Below are positions 1 through 8,869 of a DNA stretch of 64,000 nt, piece by piece. Source of the DNA: Sulfurovum sp. (lineage in GTDB: Bacteria; Campylobacterota; Campylobacteria; Campylobacterales; Sulfurovaceae); contig JALXCZ010000048.1 of NCBI GenBank assembly GCA_026990595.1, positions 1 to 64,000 of the forward strand. Direction: 5' to 3'. The notes under the pieces are model-generated. The model was not told the DNA's origin and ran no database searches. It worked only from the letters and a program-made list of their open reading frames with translations. Each line of letters starts with the position of its first letter. Position 1 is the stretch's first letter. The translations under genes and the position numbers were made by a program.

Positions 1-980
1 TCACTTAAATCCTTCATATAGGTTTGTGCTTGTATATCAGAGTTGATTGCTTTATGTTTGATTCTGTATTCTTCAAGTTCTTGCTCTGAAGCATCAAGCT
101 TTTTCTTTGTCTCTTTGAGTTGATGATCAATAAAATCAATGATCCTGTTGATCTTTTTACTTTTTTCTGCGATACTCTGTTCTATGAAACTTTCAAGTAG
201 AGTATTGATGTATGTATCGGCTCTTTCAGGGATATTGTCCTTATATGTTACCTGTATTAAAGGGGCAGCAGGGTTGATTTGAACAACTTCAAGGTTTTGA
301 CGTATGACAGCTTCATATAATAGCCTGTTGTTCCCTTTCATATTGATATAGATAGGTTGTGTAAGTTCATTTTTATTCTCTACACTGAATTCGAAATATT
401 TTGTTTTAATTTTTTTATTAAAGGGGTAGACCTTTTTTACATCCAATTGGACTAAGCTGTCACCCAATACCGCATGTTTGATCTTTTTTTTCAATGAGTT
501 TTGAACTTGAAGGGTATATCCTCCTTTTACAGGGGTTATTTTTATCATTTTCCATAATATTCTCGGATCATGGACAGTGATCTCTTTGATGATAAGAGAT
601 GGGTTATGATAGATCTCCTTTTTTTTAAATCCGTCATCAATATAGTATTGTGTTTGAAAGTCCAGTTTATTGAGTGCATGATTGTTGATATTGAAAGTTT
701 TTAGTATCTCTATCTCTTTATCTACTTTTTCCTTACCAAAACTGGAGAAAGCACTGCCTAAAAAATCTCCCTCTTTTTGCATAGTTTGTTGACCACTGGA
801 CTTTACCTCAATAATGGCACTTGATGAGTAAACAGGTGTCTTAAAATAGAGAAAAACATAAGCAAACAAAAGTGCAGATATTATGATGGTCAAGATAGAC
901 CATCTATAATGATATAAAGTTTGTAATAGTTCTTTTAAATTAATTTCATCTTCATTAAGTTTATGTTGACTTTTCTCCAT
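1..980 (-). CDS. Wzz-type polysaccharide chain-length determinant (partial)
   Basis: Open at the window edge, so it is missing from the ORF track. The start ATG is at 980 and about 326 codons are visible, with the C-terminus outside. A transmembrane helix lies near residues 27-49 (YRWSILTIMIISALLFAYVF), followed by a long periplasmic region ending in coiled-coil-like sequence (KKINRIIDFIDHQLKETKKK). This is the Wzz/GumC layout; such proteins set polymer length and dock on the outer-membrane Wza channel. The polysaccharide-export lipoprotein lies 23 bp upstream in the same orientation, consistent with one capsule/EPS operon. Whether a C-terminal tyrosine kinase domain follows cannot be seen. 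Confidence 0.85.
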   Translation of the reverse strand, partial: MEKSQHKLNEDEINLKELLQTLYHYRWSILTIIISALLFAYVFLYFKTPVYSSSAIIEVKSSGQQTMQKEGDFLGSAFSSFGKEKVDKEIEILKTFNINNHALNKLDFQTQYYIDDGFKKKEIYHNPSLIIKEITVHDPRILWKMIKITPVKGGYTLQVQNSLKKKIKHAVLGDSLVQLDVKKVYPFNKKIKTKYFEFSVENKNELTQPIYINMKGNNRLLYEAVIRQNLEVVQINPAAPLIQVTYKDNIPERADTYINTLLESFIEQSIAEKSKKINRIIDFIDHQLKETKKKLDASEQELEEYRIKHKAINSDIQAQTYMKDLS

Positions 981-1003
981 TTTATTGGGCTGCCTTTTTT
1001 GTT

Positions 1004-1759
1004 TTAATTATTTGATAGATATTTAATATTCACTAATGGATTAAGTATACTGCTGGCTAGACCAAAGATAGGGCTGTACTGATTTACTTTTGCATTAAAT
1101 GGTTTCATATTGTTTGGTGCGACATAGATAATATCGTTCGGATAGATCATTAGATTTGCTACTTTAAGTGAGTTTGCACCGGTGAGATCAACAGTTTGTG
1201 TAATGACTTTATTGTTTCTGTTCTTTAGCACAACAATAGCTTTTCTATTTGCATAATCTGTCATGCCTCCTGCTTTTGCAAGCACTTGTAACAAAGTAAG
1301 TTTTTCGTTGAAAAGTGTAATTTCTCCGGGTTTATTTATTTCACCGAGTATGTAAGCCCTTTTGTTTAAAACTTCCAAATAGACTTCTGCATCTTCAAGA
1401 TATTTTTTATAGGCTCTTTCTATTTTTTCCTGCGCGGATGTTTGGGTAAGTCCGGCGATATGCACTTTTTTTACAAGCGGCAGTCTTATGAACCCTCTTG
1501 AATCGACAAGTACACCACGGGTATCCTGCTTCTGACTTTGAACACTTGATGTACCGAGTTCAGGGTGGTTGTACATTGTAATAGATATCCTGTCATGCGG
1601 TTGGATCCTGTATTCATATCTGACATTATGCAGTCTGGTTATTGTTTTATTTGCATCCGGATTGCTTATTTTTGTTTTATTGAACAGAATATAATTCTCT
1701 TTTGAACTACACCCTACCATAGTAAGTGCCACTAATATATATAAAAGTATATGCTTCAT
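1004..1759 (-). CDS. Wza-like polysaccharide export lipoprotein
   Basis: 251 residues. A lipoprotein signal peptide ends in VGC, with the lipidated Cys near residue 17. A polysaccharide-export domain follows (about 50-125; YRIQPHDRISITMYNHPELG) and then an SLBB-type domain (about 130-190; AYILGEINKPGEITL). Members form the outer-membrane channel for capsule or exopolysaccharide. It is shorter than E. coli Wza (about 380 aa) but typical of single-SLBB forms. It precedes the Wzz-like gene, so it is probably the outer-membrane partner of that inner-membrane protein. Family call firm; the exported polymer is unknown. Confidence 0.88.
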   Translation of the reverse strand: MKHILLYILVALTMVGCSSKENYILFNKTKISNPDANKTITRLHNVRYEYRIQPHDRISITMYNHPELGTSSVQSQKQDTRGVLVDSRGFIRLPLVKKVHIAGLTQTSAQEKIERAYKKYLEDAEVYLEVLNKRAYILGEINKPGEITLFNEKLTLLQVLAKAGGMTDYANRKAIVVLKNRNNKVITQTVDLTGANSLKVANLMIYPNDIIYVAPNNMKPFNAKVNQYSPIFGLASSILNPLVNIKYLSNN

Positions 1760-1855
1760 TATCTTTCTCCCTAGAATTTAATGATTTTATTATAGCAAAA
1801 ATATAATGAAACCATAGCTTAAATTTTTTTATATTAAAAAACAACAAAAATAGAA

Positions 1856-2641
1856 CTATTTATTCTTTTGATGTTTGAACTGATACATCATGATAGAGGC
1901 TGCAACAGCCACATTGAAACTTTTGATTCCTTTTTCCATTTCAATGGTAACGACTTCATCACATAACTCTAATATGTCATTTGCTATTCCCAGCTGTTCA
2001 TGTCCCATGAGCAGCACCCATTTTTCCGGGATACTTACTTGTGTGAGAGGAGTTGAATTGGCAGTAACTTCTGCAGCAAAGATACGGTACCCCATGGTTT
2101 TAAGTGTGTGGATTGTCTCTTTGATATCATGATAAAGATGAAACTCCAGTTTGCCTATATGTCCCATAGAGACTCTCAGTGCACGTCTGGCATAGGGATG
2201 GGGACCTTGTTCGGGAAGAAGATAGGAGTGGATACCCAGGGCTGCTGCCGAGCGGGCAATGGCTCCGATATTGTCACTGTTGCTGATCTCGTCGAGCATA
2301 ATAATATGTTCACTTAACGCATTAAGTGGTATCTGCATCGGTCGTATGCCGTGCATCATAACATTATGGTGAAGATTGTGCCCGACAATACGCTGCATCT
2401 CCTCTTTTGTGGCTACATAACACAGAGGAATATTTTTCTCTTCCAGAAATAAAGTATATTTATCATAATAGCTTTGTGTTGCAAGAATACTCTTGACTTC
2501 AATACTCTCATTAAGAAGCAGGTTGACCACTTTTGGACTGTCTGCAACAAAACTGCCGTCACTTCTAAATGCATTTTCTCTAAAACTATGATAGATCTCC
2601 AGTTCAGGGAGGTCAATATTTTCTATTTTTATAAAATTCAT
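1856..2641 (-). CDS. TrmH/SpoU-family RNA 2'-O-methyltransferase
   Basis: 261 residues. All three SpoU motifs are visible: motif 1 NSDNIGAIARSAAALG (residues 121-136), motif 2 VLLMGHEQLGI and motif 3 FNVAVAASIMMYQF near the C-terminus, which build the trefoil-knot SAM site. An N-terminal region of about 100 residues resembles the substrate-binding extension of RlmB/TrmH-like enzymes. It methylates ribose 2'-OH in tRNA or rRNA; the target cannot be set from sequence. Stands alone, divergent from cbpA. Confidence 0.87.
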   Translation of the reverse strand: MNFIKIENIDLPELEIYHSFRENAFRSDGSFVADSPKVVNLLLNESIEVKSILATQSYYDKYTLFLEEKNIPLCYVATKEEMQRIVGHNLHHNVMMHGIRPMQIPLNALSEHIIMLDEISNSDNIGAIARSAAALGIHSYLLPEQGPHPYARRALRVSMGHIGKLEFHLYHDIKETIHTLKTMGYRIFAAEVTANSTPLTQVSIPEKWVLLMGHEQLGIANDILELCDEVVTIEMEKGIKSFNVAVAASIMMYQFKHQKNK

Positions 2642-2682
2642 AACATATTATACAATATTCCCAATAATTTATTCAAACTTGA

Positions 2683-2712
2683 TTGACATTGACTAAACTT
2701 TTTTGATATAAT
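2683..2712 (+). promoter_or_regulatory. Consensus sigma70 promoter of cbpA-hspR
   Basis: TTGACA (2683-2688) and TATAAT (2707-2712), both exact consensus hexamers, separated by 18 bp and followed 36 bp later by the cbpA start with an AGGAAG ribosome site. No clear HAIR element (CTTGAGT-N7-ACTCAAG) is visible, though HspR would be the expected repressor. Confidence 0.8.
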
Positions 2713-2748
2713 TCAACCAATATTAAGAAAAACTATTTAGGAAGAGTC

Positions 2749-3618
2749 ATGTCAAAAAGTTTATATGAAACACTTGGTGTCAGTGAAAATGCAAGTGCAG
2801 ATGAAATTAAAAAAGCCTATAGAAAGCTTGCAAGAAAATACCACCCTGATATTAACAAAGATGAGAGTGCAGTAGATAAATTCAAAGAGATCAATGCTGC
2901 TTATGAAGTCCTCTCTGATTCGGAGAAAAAAGCACAGTATGATCAGTTCGGTGATCAAATGTTCGGTGGGCAGAATTTCCATGATTTTGCAAGTGGACAA
3001 GGGCAAGGCGTTGATCTGGATGAGATCTTGCGTCAAATGTTTGGTGGTGGCGGTGGAGGCTTCTCGGGAGGTTTCTCTGGTGGATTTGGCGGTGCACAGG
3101 GTGGCTTTGGAGGTTTCGGCGGACCGGACTTGGATCTGCATGCCCGAATTGTTGTACCGTTCATGGTTGCAGTCAATGGTGGAAAACATAATGTTTCAGT
3201 TAATGGTCAGAACTTTGATATTAAGATACCTGCGGGTATTAAAAGCGGTGAGACCATGCGTGTCCGCGGTAAAGGAAAACAGTATCAGGGGCACGCAGGT
3301 GATCTGCTTATAAAAGTGGAAGTTGCTCCTTCCAATGAGTATGAAAGAAAGGGTGATGACCTTTACAAAACATTTGATGTTCCTTTGAAAGAAGCACTTT
3401 TTGGCGGGAAAGTACAGGTACAGACACCGGAGAAAGAAGTCTCTTTAAAAGTACCCCAAAATACAAAAAATGGTCAGAAGTTCAGGTTGAAAGGGAAAGG
3501 TGTACCAGATAGAAAAACAGCAATGAAGGGAGATCTGTATCTCATAGCCAATGTGGTACTTCCTGATGTAAATACGCTTGATCCTGATTTGAAAAAAGTA
3601 CTTGAAGAGAAACTTTAA
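2749..3618 (+). CDS. cbpA: CbpA-type DnaJ co-chaperone
   Basis: 289 residues. J domain at 1-70 with the essential HPD at 32-34 (KYHPDINKD), a Gly/Phe-rich linker at about 72-125 ([14 protein letters not shown]), no CXXCXGXG zinc fingers, then the DnaJ C-terminal substrate-binding domains. Lack of zinc fingers marks it as a class B J-protein (CbpA). It stimulates DnaK ATPase and delivers clients. Followed 8 bp later by hspR, the conserved Campylobacterota heat-shock pair. Confidence 0.92.
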   Translation: MSKSLYETLGVSENASADEIKKAYRKLARKYHPDINKDESAVDKFKEINAAYEVLSDSEKKAQYDQFGDQMFGGQNFHDFASGQGQGVDLDEILRQMFGGGGGGFSGGFSGGFGGAQGGFGGFGGPDLDLHARIVVPFMVAVNGGKHNVSVNGQNFDIKIPAGIKSGETMRVRGKGKQYQGHAGDLLIKVEVAPSNEYERKGDDLYKTFDVPLKEALFGGKVQVQTPEKEVSLKVPQNTKNGQKFRLKGKGVPDRKTAMKGDLYLIANVVLPDVNTLDPDLKKVLEEKL

Positions 3619-3626
3619 AGGAGTAA

Positions 3627-4001
3627 ATGATGCATAGTTATGATGAACCAGTTTATCTTATTTCTGTAGTGGCTACTATGTTGGATATACATCCGCAGAC
3701 ACTGAGACAGTATGAAAGAGAAGGGTTGGTTGAGCCTTCGCGTACACAGGGACGTATGCGCCTTTATTCCCAGCGTGATATTGACAGAATGAAGCTTATT
3801 TTACGTTTGACACGCCAGATGGGAGTGAATCTTGCAGGTGTGGACATAGTCCTCCAGCTGAAAGAGCAGATTGACCAAATGCAAAATGAGATCGATCAGT
3901 TACGGGATGAACTCAGCCGTGTCAATCGTAACGGCTCTGTACATGTGAGTAAAGCACTGGTGACAAAAAACGCTTACGATATCATAATTTTTGAGGAGTG
4001 A
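3627..4001 (+). CDS. hspR: MerR-family heat-shock repressor HspR
   Basis: 124 residues. An N-terminal MerR winged helix (IHPQTLRQYEREGLVEPSR) is followed by a coiled coil (LKEQIDQMQNEIDQLRDEL). HspR represses chaperone operons, usually with DnaK or another chaperone as co-repressor, and the position directly after cbpA suggests autoregulation of this operon. Two adjacent ATGs (3627 and 3630) follow AAAGGAG; the second has the better spacing and loses one residue. Confidence 0.92.
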   Translation: MMHSYDEPVYLISVVATMLDIHPQTLRQYEREGLVEPSRTQGRMRLYSQRDIDRMKLILRLTRQMGVNLAGVDIVLQLKEQIDQMQNEIDQLRDELSRVNRNGSVHVSKALVTKNAYDIIIFEE

Positions 4002-4025
4002 CACAACTTATACACTTTTTTGCAT

Positions 4026-4031
4026 TATAAT
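4026..4031 (+). promoter_or_regulatory. Probable -10 element of the VWA gene
   Basis: Exact TATAAT 29 bp upstream of the preferred ATG at 4060. No convincing -35 hexamer lies at the usual distance, so this is a partial promoter call. It supports the downstream start, because the track start at 3991 would place the -10 inside the gene. Confidence 0.45.
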
Positions 4032-4059
4032 AATGCCAAAGACTTTTAAAGGATTTGGC

Positions 4060-5868
4060 ATGAAAAAACTTCTACTATTTTCTCTTATATTCTCACTTTT
4101 TACAGTAACCGGATTTGCAAAGAAACCTAAAAAAATCGATGACTGGGATGTCAATGCTACAGTAAAGCAAAAAAACATCATCAAAAAACATCGCTATTCA
4201 AAACAGCTTAAGCACCGTATATCCAGTGCTATGCCGGGAGGTGTAGGTGGAGACATAGCTCCTGTCGCACCAATGGTGGCGATGGCAGCGCCTACGGCTA
4301 AAAAAATAGGTTTAGCCGTAGGTGGGGCTAAAGATACAGATAATTTTATAGAGAATATCAAGCAGGGGTATATTCCCAAAATTGATGCTATCACTTATGA
4401 AGGAACCTATTATCAACATTATTTTGATACGGGATTAAAAGGAGAGTGTAAGTCACTTTTTTGTCCCTCATACAGCAAAGCAGTTATAAGAGATATCTAT
4501 ACCGGAGACAAGCACTATTATCTGAGTGTGGGACTTAACTCCGGTATTAATGAGAGTGATTTTAAACGTAAAAATCTTAATCTTGTAGTAGTATTGGATA
4601 TATCCGGTTCTATGGGCTCACAGTTTGACAGATATTATTACGATGGTAAAAAAAGAAGTGCAGAGAATAAAAGTAAGATGCAAATAGCCACTGAATCCAT
4701 TGTGGCTATGCTTGAGCATTTGAAGCCTAACGATAGTCTGGGTGTGGTACTTTTTGATGATGGTGCCTACCCTGTAAAACCTTTACGTAAAATAGCCTAT
4801 ACCAATATGAAAGCGATCAGAAAGCATATACTGGCACTCAGGGAAAGGGGCGGTACGAATTGGAGTGCCGGGTATAAAGCAGGGTTGAAGTATTTTGATA
4901 GAGTAAAGAAAAAAGGGTATGAGAACAGGATCATATTTATTACTGATGCTATGCCAAATTCCGGTGAGTTGAATAAAAACAGGCTTTTCGGATTGGCAAA
5001 AAAAGCCTCTAACCGAGGGATACATACAACATTCATAGGTGTTGGTGTGGATTTTAATGCCAATTTGGTTGAATATGTAAGTAAAACCAAGGGTGCGAAC
5101 TACTACTCCGTACACTCCAGCAAAGAGTTTAAAAAACGTATGGATAAGGAGTTTGACTACATGGTGACACCGTTGGTGTATGATCTGGAGTTAAAACTTG
5201 CAAGCAGAGGGTATAAAATAGATGCAGTATACGGTTCTCCTCAAGCGAAGCTCTCTACAGGTCGCATTATGAAAGTGAATACGTTGTTCCCAAGTGCCAA
5301 TGACGCTAAACGCAACAAAGGAGGGGTGATCCTTTTGCGTCTGAAAAAAACAGGAAATGCTGAAGATATCAGACTGAGTGTAAGTTATAAAAATACTAAA
5401 GGCAAAAAGTACCGAAATGTACAAAAAGTGCATTTCATGCATCAGACACTTCGTGAGGAAAATGGCTATTATGACAACAGAGGCATAAGAAAAGCAATTT
5501 TGCTTGCACAGTATGTAACTTTGATGAAAAACTGGATGATCGATGCAAGGGCAGGATGCAATGATAAGATGGAATATCTGTATCAGCCTCCTGTACAGAT
5601 CATGAGAAGATGTATGATCTACACGCCTGTCAGACCGATCTATCCTAAATTAAAAACCTGGGAAAGAAGATCTTGTAAACTGCAGGTAAGCCAGGGGTAC
5701 CAAAAGATTTTCTCACTTTTTAGAAGACACTATACTCATGAGATGAAGCAGTTGCGGGATAAGAGTTTAAATAAAGAGTTAAACGTTTTAAATCGCCTAT
5801 TGAAACATAAGAGTAGCAGCAATAAAGAAGAGAAAATAGATGATTGGCAGAATTACTTTGGCAGATAG
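4060..5868 (+). CDS. Secreted von Willebrand factor A domain protein
   Basis: The track starts at 3991, but the ATG at 4060 follows AAAGGA and begins a proper signal peptide (KKLLLFSLIFSLFTVTGFA), giving 602 residues. A VWA domain spans about 174-360 with an intact MIDAS DISGSMGS at 180-187 and a downstream TDAMP, so metal-dependent ligand binding is likely. The C-terminal part is basic and Cys-containing, with no recognised domain. Resembles secreted VWA proteins related to inter-alpha-trypsin-inhibitor heavy chains; ligand unknown. Ends in a bidirectional terminator shared with the convergent lipoprotein gene. Confidence 0.82.
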   Translation: MKKLLLFSLIFSLFTVTGFAKKPKKIDDWDVNATVKQKNIIKKHRYSKQLKHRISSAMPGGVGGDIAPVAPMVAMAAPTAKKIGLAVGGAKDTDNFIENIKQGYIPKIDAITYEGTYYQHYFDTGLKGECKSLFCPSYSKAVIRDIYTGDKHYYLSVGLNSGINESDFKRKNLNLVVVLDISGSMGSQFDRYYYDGKKRSAENKSKMQIATESIVAMLEHLKPNDSLGVVLFDDGAYPVKPLRKIAYTNMKAIRKHILALRERGGTNWSAGYKAGLKYFDRVKKKGYENRIIFITDAMPNSGELNKNRLFGLAKKASNRGIHTTFIGVGVDFNANLVEYVSKTKGANYYSVHSSKEFKKRMDKEFDYMVTPLVYDLELKLASRGYKIDAVYGSPQAKLSTGRIMKVNTLFPSANDAKRNKGGVILLRLKKTGNAEDIRLSVSYKNTKGKKYRNVQKVHFMHQTLREENGYYDNRGIRKAILLAQYVTLMKNWMIDARAGCNDKMEYLYQPPVQIMRRCMIYTPVRPIYPKLKTWERRSCKLQVSQGYQKIFSLFRRHYTHEMKQLRDKSLNKELNVLNRLLKHKSSSNKEEKIDDWQNYFGR

Positions 5869-5887
5869 AATGGTGAAACCATTCTAT
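5865..5887. terminator. Bidirectional hairpin between convergent genes
   Basis: Perfect 10-bp inverted repeat ATAGAATGGT / ACCATTCTAT with a GAA loop. It overlaps the stop codon of the VWA gene and lies just downstream of the lipoprotein stop. No long T-run on either side, so termination efficiency is uncertain. Confidence 0.6.
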
Positions 5888-5889
5888 TG

Positions 5890-6264
5890 CTATTGACTCA
5901 CGCAGTGGTTTCCTCTGGAGCCCCACCGTACGATCGTACCTTTTTTATTGGTTTCAATAAAGAGTTTGCATGTCTCCTGTATGACTTCATTGTCGTATCC
6001 GAACATACTATAGCCATCATAGTACCCGTACCCGAACATCGGCATGGATGGAATTGAATAGATCCGTGATCTCTCATATACATAGACTTTATTTTTGTTT
6101 GGAAGAACATAAGTACTGTCCGGATAACCTATTTGAGAAATAAGATAACTGATGTTGTGCCCCATCCATGAGTTGTACTTCTGTACAAAGTTTGCATGCG
6201 TAGCACAACCTTGCATGAGAAGGAGGCTAACGCTCAAAAGTGACGTTTTCAATAATGTATGCAT
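5890..6264 (-). CDS. Small hypothetical lipoprotein
   Basis: 124 residues. A lipoprotein signal peptide ends in LMQGC (Cys near 20). The mature part is Tyr- and Gly-rich (GYGYYDGYSMFGYD) and carries an SmpA/OmlA-like hint (SQIGYPDSTYVLPNKNKVYVYE), as in small outer-membrane lipoproteins, but similarity is too weak to name. Monocistronic and convergent with the VWA gene. Lies just outside the island boundary. Confidence 0.7.
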   Translation of the reverse strand: MHTLLKTSLLSVSLLLMQGCATHANFVQKYNSWMGHNISYLISQIGYPDSTYVLPNKNKVYVYERSRIYSIPSMPMFGYGYYDGYSMFGYDNEVIQETCKLFIETNKKGTIVRWGSRGNHCVSQ

Positions 6265-6337
6265 AATTTCATCCTTATATAGTATCCATTTTATTACAAT
6301 ATACAGTTTTAGTGTAGAAAATGTGGAGAATAGATGA

Positions 6338-6363
6338 AAGTGGTGGGGCCTCGGGGACTCGAA
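6338..6363 (+). repeat. Distal att-like copy of the tRNA(CAU) 3' end
   Basis: 26 bp matching 16182-16207 at 25 of 26 positions (single G/T difference at 6348 versus 16192). The bases correspond to the CCA end, acceptor 3' strand and part of the T-arm of the tRNA gene at 16185-16261, in the same orientation. Sequence beyond 6363 does not continue as a tRNA. This is the geometry of an integration into a tRNA 3' end, marking the far end of a ~9.84-kb island. Confidence 0.8.
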
Positions 6364-6470
6364 AGCCCTTATTTACGAGTCTGTAGGAGACCTATTTTAA
6401 AAGTTATCCCTAAAACTAAAAATGTACGTGGTTCGAGAGTACTTTTTTAAAGATTTTACAAATTGTAACA

Positions 6471-7160
6471 CTAACCTAGTTCTAAATTTAAAATATCTAA
6501 AAGTATGGCTTTGAGTTCAGTATAAGAGGTGATATCCATTTTAGGTTCCGTAATACCTTCAAACTCTATATCCAACTCATCACCTTCCTTACTCTCTAAA
6601 AGCTGTATAATTTGCTTCTCAGTGTAAGTAAAGCGATACTCTTTGATAGTATCTAATAAGTTTTTAGCTGTGAAGTTATGATATTTTAGTAGATACACAA
6701 GGTCATATAAATCTCTAATTTTATTTCTGTCTAAAATTAAAAGTGATTTGAGTTTAAAGAGTGCATCTAAACTTGTAATATTCAGTGTGCCAAGCTCCAA
6801 TCCTTTATCGTTCTGCAAAATCTCTCTTTCATAGATATTACTAGAGGGATTAACAACAAAATCAACTTTTACACCATCTATAGAAAAGCGTTGATGATAC
6901 TCTTCCATTACTCCACCTTCATTGGTCATCGTATCAATGATAGCTCTATCAAATGGTAATGATTCAGCATTATAGTTTGATAAAAAGTCTAATGAAGGTA
7001 AAGTTCTATGATGAGGAAAAGCAATATCAAGGTCAAAACTTACGCGATGTTGTGTATGATATGCTATAGCTGTACCCCCTATGAGTACAGCTTTATGTTC
7101 AGAAAATATTAGCTCTTTAGAAAATGCCTCTAAAAGTTTTTCGGCTGGAGGGTAAATCAT
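6471..7160 (-). CDS. AbiEii/AbiGii-like nucleotidyltransferase toxin
   Basis: 229 residues. The N-terminus carries the minimal nucleotidyltransferase signature GGTAIAYHTQHRVSFDLDI (residues 28-46), with GG and two metal-binding Asp (D43, D45), followed by the KxKxLLILDRNKIRDLYDL region typical of the AbiEii family. Such proteins act as toxins that nucleotidylate tRNA or other targets in phage-defence toxin-antitoxin pairs. Overlaps the 93-aa ORF upstream by 4 bp (ATGA), suggesting a two-gene unit. Last gene before the island's distal end. Confidence 0.8.
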   Translation of the reverse strand: MIYPPAEKLLEAFSKELIFSEHKAVLIGGTAIAYHTQHRVSFDLDIAFPHHRTLPSLDFLSNYNAESLPFDRAIIDTMTNEGGVMEEYHQRFSIDGVKVDFVVNPSSNIYEREILQNDKGLELGTLNITSLDALFKLKSLLILDRNKIRDLYDLVYLLKYHNFTAKNLLDTIKEYRFTYTEKQIIQLLESKEGDELDIEFEGITEPKMDITSYTELKAILLDILNLELG

Positions 7161-7438
7161 GCTACGTGTTTAGTATGGCGAAGATAGTTTGAGACAGTGG
7201 CAAAAAGTTGTTCTGATACTCTATCTCTATAGGTCTCAAGCGACTTTAAAATCATCTCTTCACCAAAATATTCTGCAAGTGTCGAGATCACTTTCTTGCT
7301 GTAACCATTTTTAAGAGCAGAGACTATGAAGATATTACTTTTTATCGTTTTATTACGGTCTACATTCCAAACTACTGCTGGATCCAAACCTATAGATAAT
7401 AAATCATTAGGAGTACATGTTTGATTTGTATTTATCAT
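7157..7438 (-). CDS. Putative partner (antitoxin-like) of the AbiEii-like protein
   Basis: 93 residues, no family recognised with confidence. Mostly helical, with a possible helix pair in KNGYSKKVISTLAEYFGEE. It overlaps the AbiEii-like gene by 4 bp and precedes it, the usual antitoxin position. It is much shorter than classic AbiEi (about 200 aa with a wHTH), so if it is the antitoxin it is a different type. Function is inferred from position only. Confidence 0.6.
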   Translation of the reverse strand: MINTNQTCTPNDLLSIGLDPAVVWNVDRNKTIKSNIFIVSALKNGYSKKVISTLAEYFGEEMILKSLETYRDRVSEQLFATVSNYLRHTKHVA

Positions 7439-7523
7439 CTACCTCCTTCTGCCTTTTTTATTTAGTATAACATAGTTTGGAGTTAATATCAAATAGGCTA
7501 AGTGACCAGCTAAGCGTACAACC

Positions 7524-8735
7524 TCAAATCTCCCCTCTAAATGCCCTATCTAAAATGGAAGCTTTCAAATCTTTCAGGCTCTGCATCTTCTCTTGTTGCT
7601 CTTTTTTGAGGGCTTGGGTTTTGTGCGAGAGTTGGTCGAGGTATTGGACGATTTTTTGTTGGATTTTTAGGGGTGGTAAGATGACAGGGTATTCTCTCAT
7701 TGTTTTTAATGATACATTATTTATAGTTGAGCCCGTTGCATTCGCTCTAATATATCTTTGGAAATCGCCATTTTTGATAACATATACGATGTAAAACTTA
7801 TCTATATTTTCTTTCAGATTAAAATAACATGCACTTTTCCCTAAAACACACTTTTCATTATTATACAAAGCAACATTTCCAATTGTCCCGTTTATGGAAA
7901 CTAAAATTGTTTTATTGGTTAAGTCCTTTTTGTATTTTTCATATTCTGATTTATTTATTTTTTTTGTATTGTCTTTAATGAAAATTTTATTATTCAATAA
8001 ATTTGCACCATTAATAAAATGATAATCACCGGTCTCATCATACTTAGGTGTACCATGTAAACCATCACCAAGCTTAGTAACTATATCTTTTAATAATTTC
8101 TTCTCATACCTCTCCTCCAACTCTCCAAACACCTCATTCAACACCGATCCCATAAAAGCATCTGCTTCGTCGATGTTCTGCTGATGCAGAGCAATGGCAT
8201 GGTCTATCTTGGCAAAGAGGCTGTCAAGCTTGGCTACGATGCGTTTTTGTTCTTGGAGGGGTGGGAGGGGAATTTTAAATTCTTTTATTGTCCGTAAAAC
8301 AACTCTTTTTATTGCTGCACCTGTTTTACTCTTAATTGCTTTTTCCATGAAAAGAGGACTTTGTAAAAAGTTTTGTAAATATTCTGATAATATGCATTCA
8401 GATGGTCGCAAAATTGCCAAGGAAGAAAGAATTACAAATGGAGTTTCATAATTTACCAATGCAACTTTTCCTACTGTACCATCTTTAGAAAATAGGACAT
8501 CACCATTAAATGGCATACAATTACCTTTAGTTAATAATTCAAAATCTTTTTCAGATATTAATTTACAATTATCAAAATCAATTCTTCCATTACTATCTAC
8601 ATCTTTTACTGTAATGTAGGGATATCCATTTTCAATAGTTTTTGGAGATTTGTGAGCACCATCAGTAATTTTTGTACATACTTCATTTAAGCTCTTCCAC
8701 TCCCACCCTTCAGGAAGCTTATACAATTCACTCAT
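7524..8735 (-). CDS. hsdS: Type I restriction-modification specificity subunit HsdS
   Basis: 403 residues with two target-recognition domains. The first starts LPEGWEWKSLNEVCTKITDG and ends in the conserved helix IPLPPLQEQKRIVAKLD; the second starts DIVTKLGDGLHGTP and ends in ILPPLKIQQKIVQYLDQL, followed by a coiled coil. The tandem TRD/conserved-helix layout means a bipartite recognition site. Lies downstream of hsdM across a 134-bp gap holding a REPIN-like element. Length is normal and both halves look intact; the site cannot be predicted from sequence alone. Confidence 0.93.
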   Translation of the reverse strand: MSELYKLPEGWEWKSLNEVCTKITDGAHKSPKTIENGYPYITVKDVDSNGRIDFDNCKLISEKDFELLTKGNCMPFNGDVLFSKDGTVGKVALVNYETPFVILSSLAILRPSECILSEYLQNFLQSPLFMEKAIKSKTGAAIKRVVLRTIKEFKIPLPPLQEQKRIVAKLDSLFAKIDHAIALHQQNIDEADAFMGSVLNEVFGELEERYEKKLLKDIVTKLGDGLHGTPKYDETGDYHFINGANLLNNKIFIKDNTKKINKSEYEKYKKDLTNKTILVSINGTIGNVALYNNEKCVLGKSACYFNLKENIDKFYIVYVIKNGDFQRYIRANATGSTINNVSLKTMREYPVILPPLKIQQKIVQYLDQLSHKTQALKKEQQEKMQSLKDLKASILDRAFRGEI

Positions 8736-8744
8736 ATCGAAATC

Positions 8745-8859
8745 CTCTTGTTCCCATCCGTCCCCGGTGGGAATACATACTACACTCTTGCATACGATGC
8801 AGACTCAATACATCAGCTAAACTTATAGATGCATTCCCACTGGGGACGGTGGGAACGAG
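8745..8859. repeat. REPIN-like inverted repeat pair between hsdM and hsdS
   Basis: Two arms of about 27 nt in inverted orientation, left TTCCCATCCGTCCCCGG (from 8751) and right TTCCCACTGGGGACGG (from 8835), enclosing about 60 bp. Each arm is itself an imperfect hairpin (TTCCCA...TGGGAA), and the outer ends read GTTCCCA / TGGGAAC. This is the REP-doublet (REPIN) shape mobilised by RAYT transposases. A related element is at 39005-39080. No RAYT gene is in the window. Confidence 0.7.
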
Positions 8860-8869
8860 TTGGTACGGG

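Noticed and set aside
2642-2748. HAIR operator for HspR upstream of cbpA
   Set aside because: No CTTGAGT-N7-ACTCAAG-like inverted repeat found.
6338-6400. A second tRNA gene
   Set aside because: Only the 3' end of the tRNA matches; downstream bases do not form anticodon or D arms.
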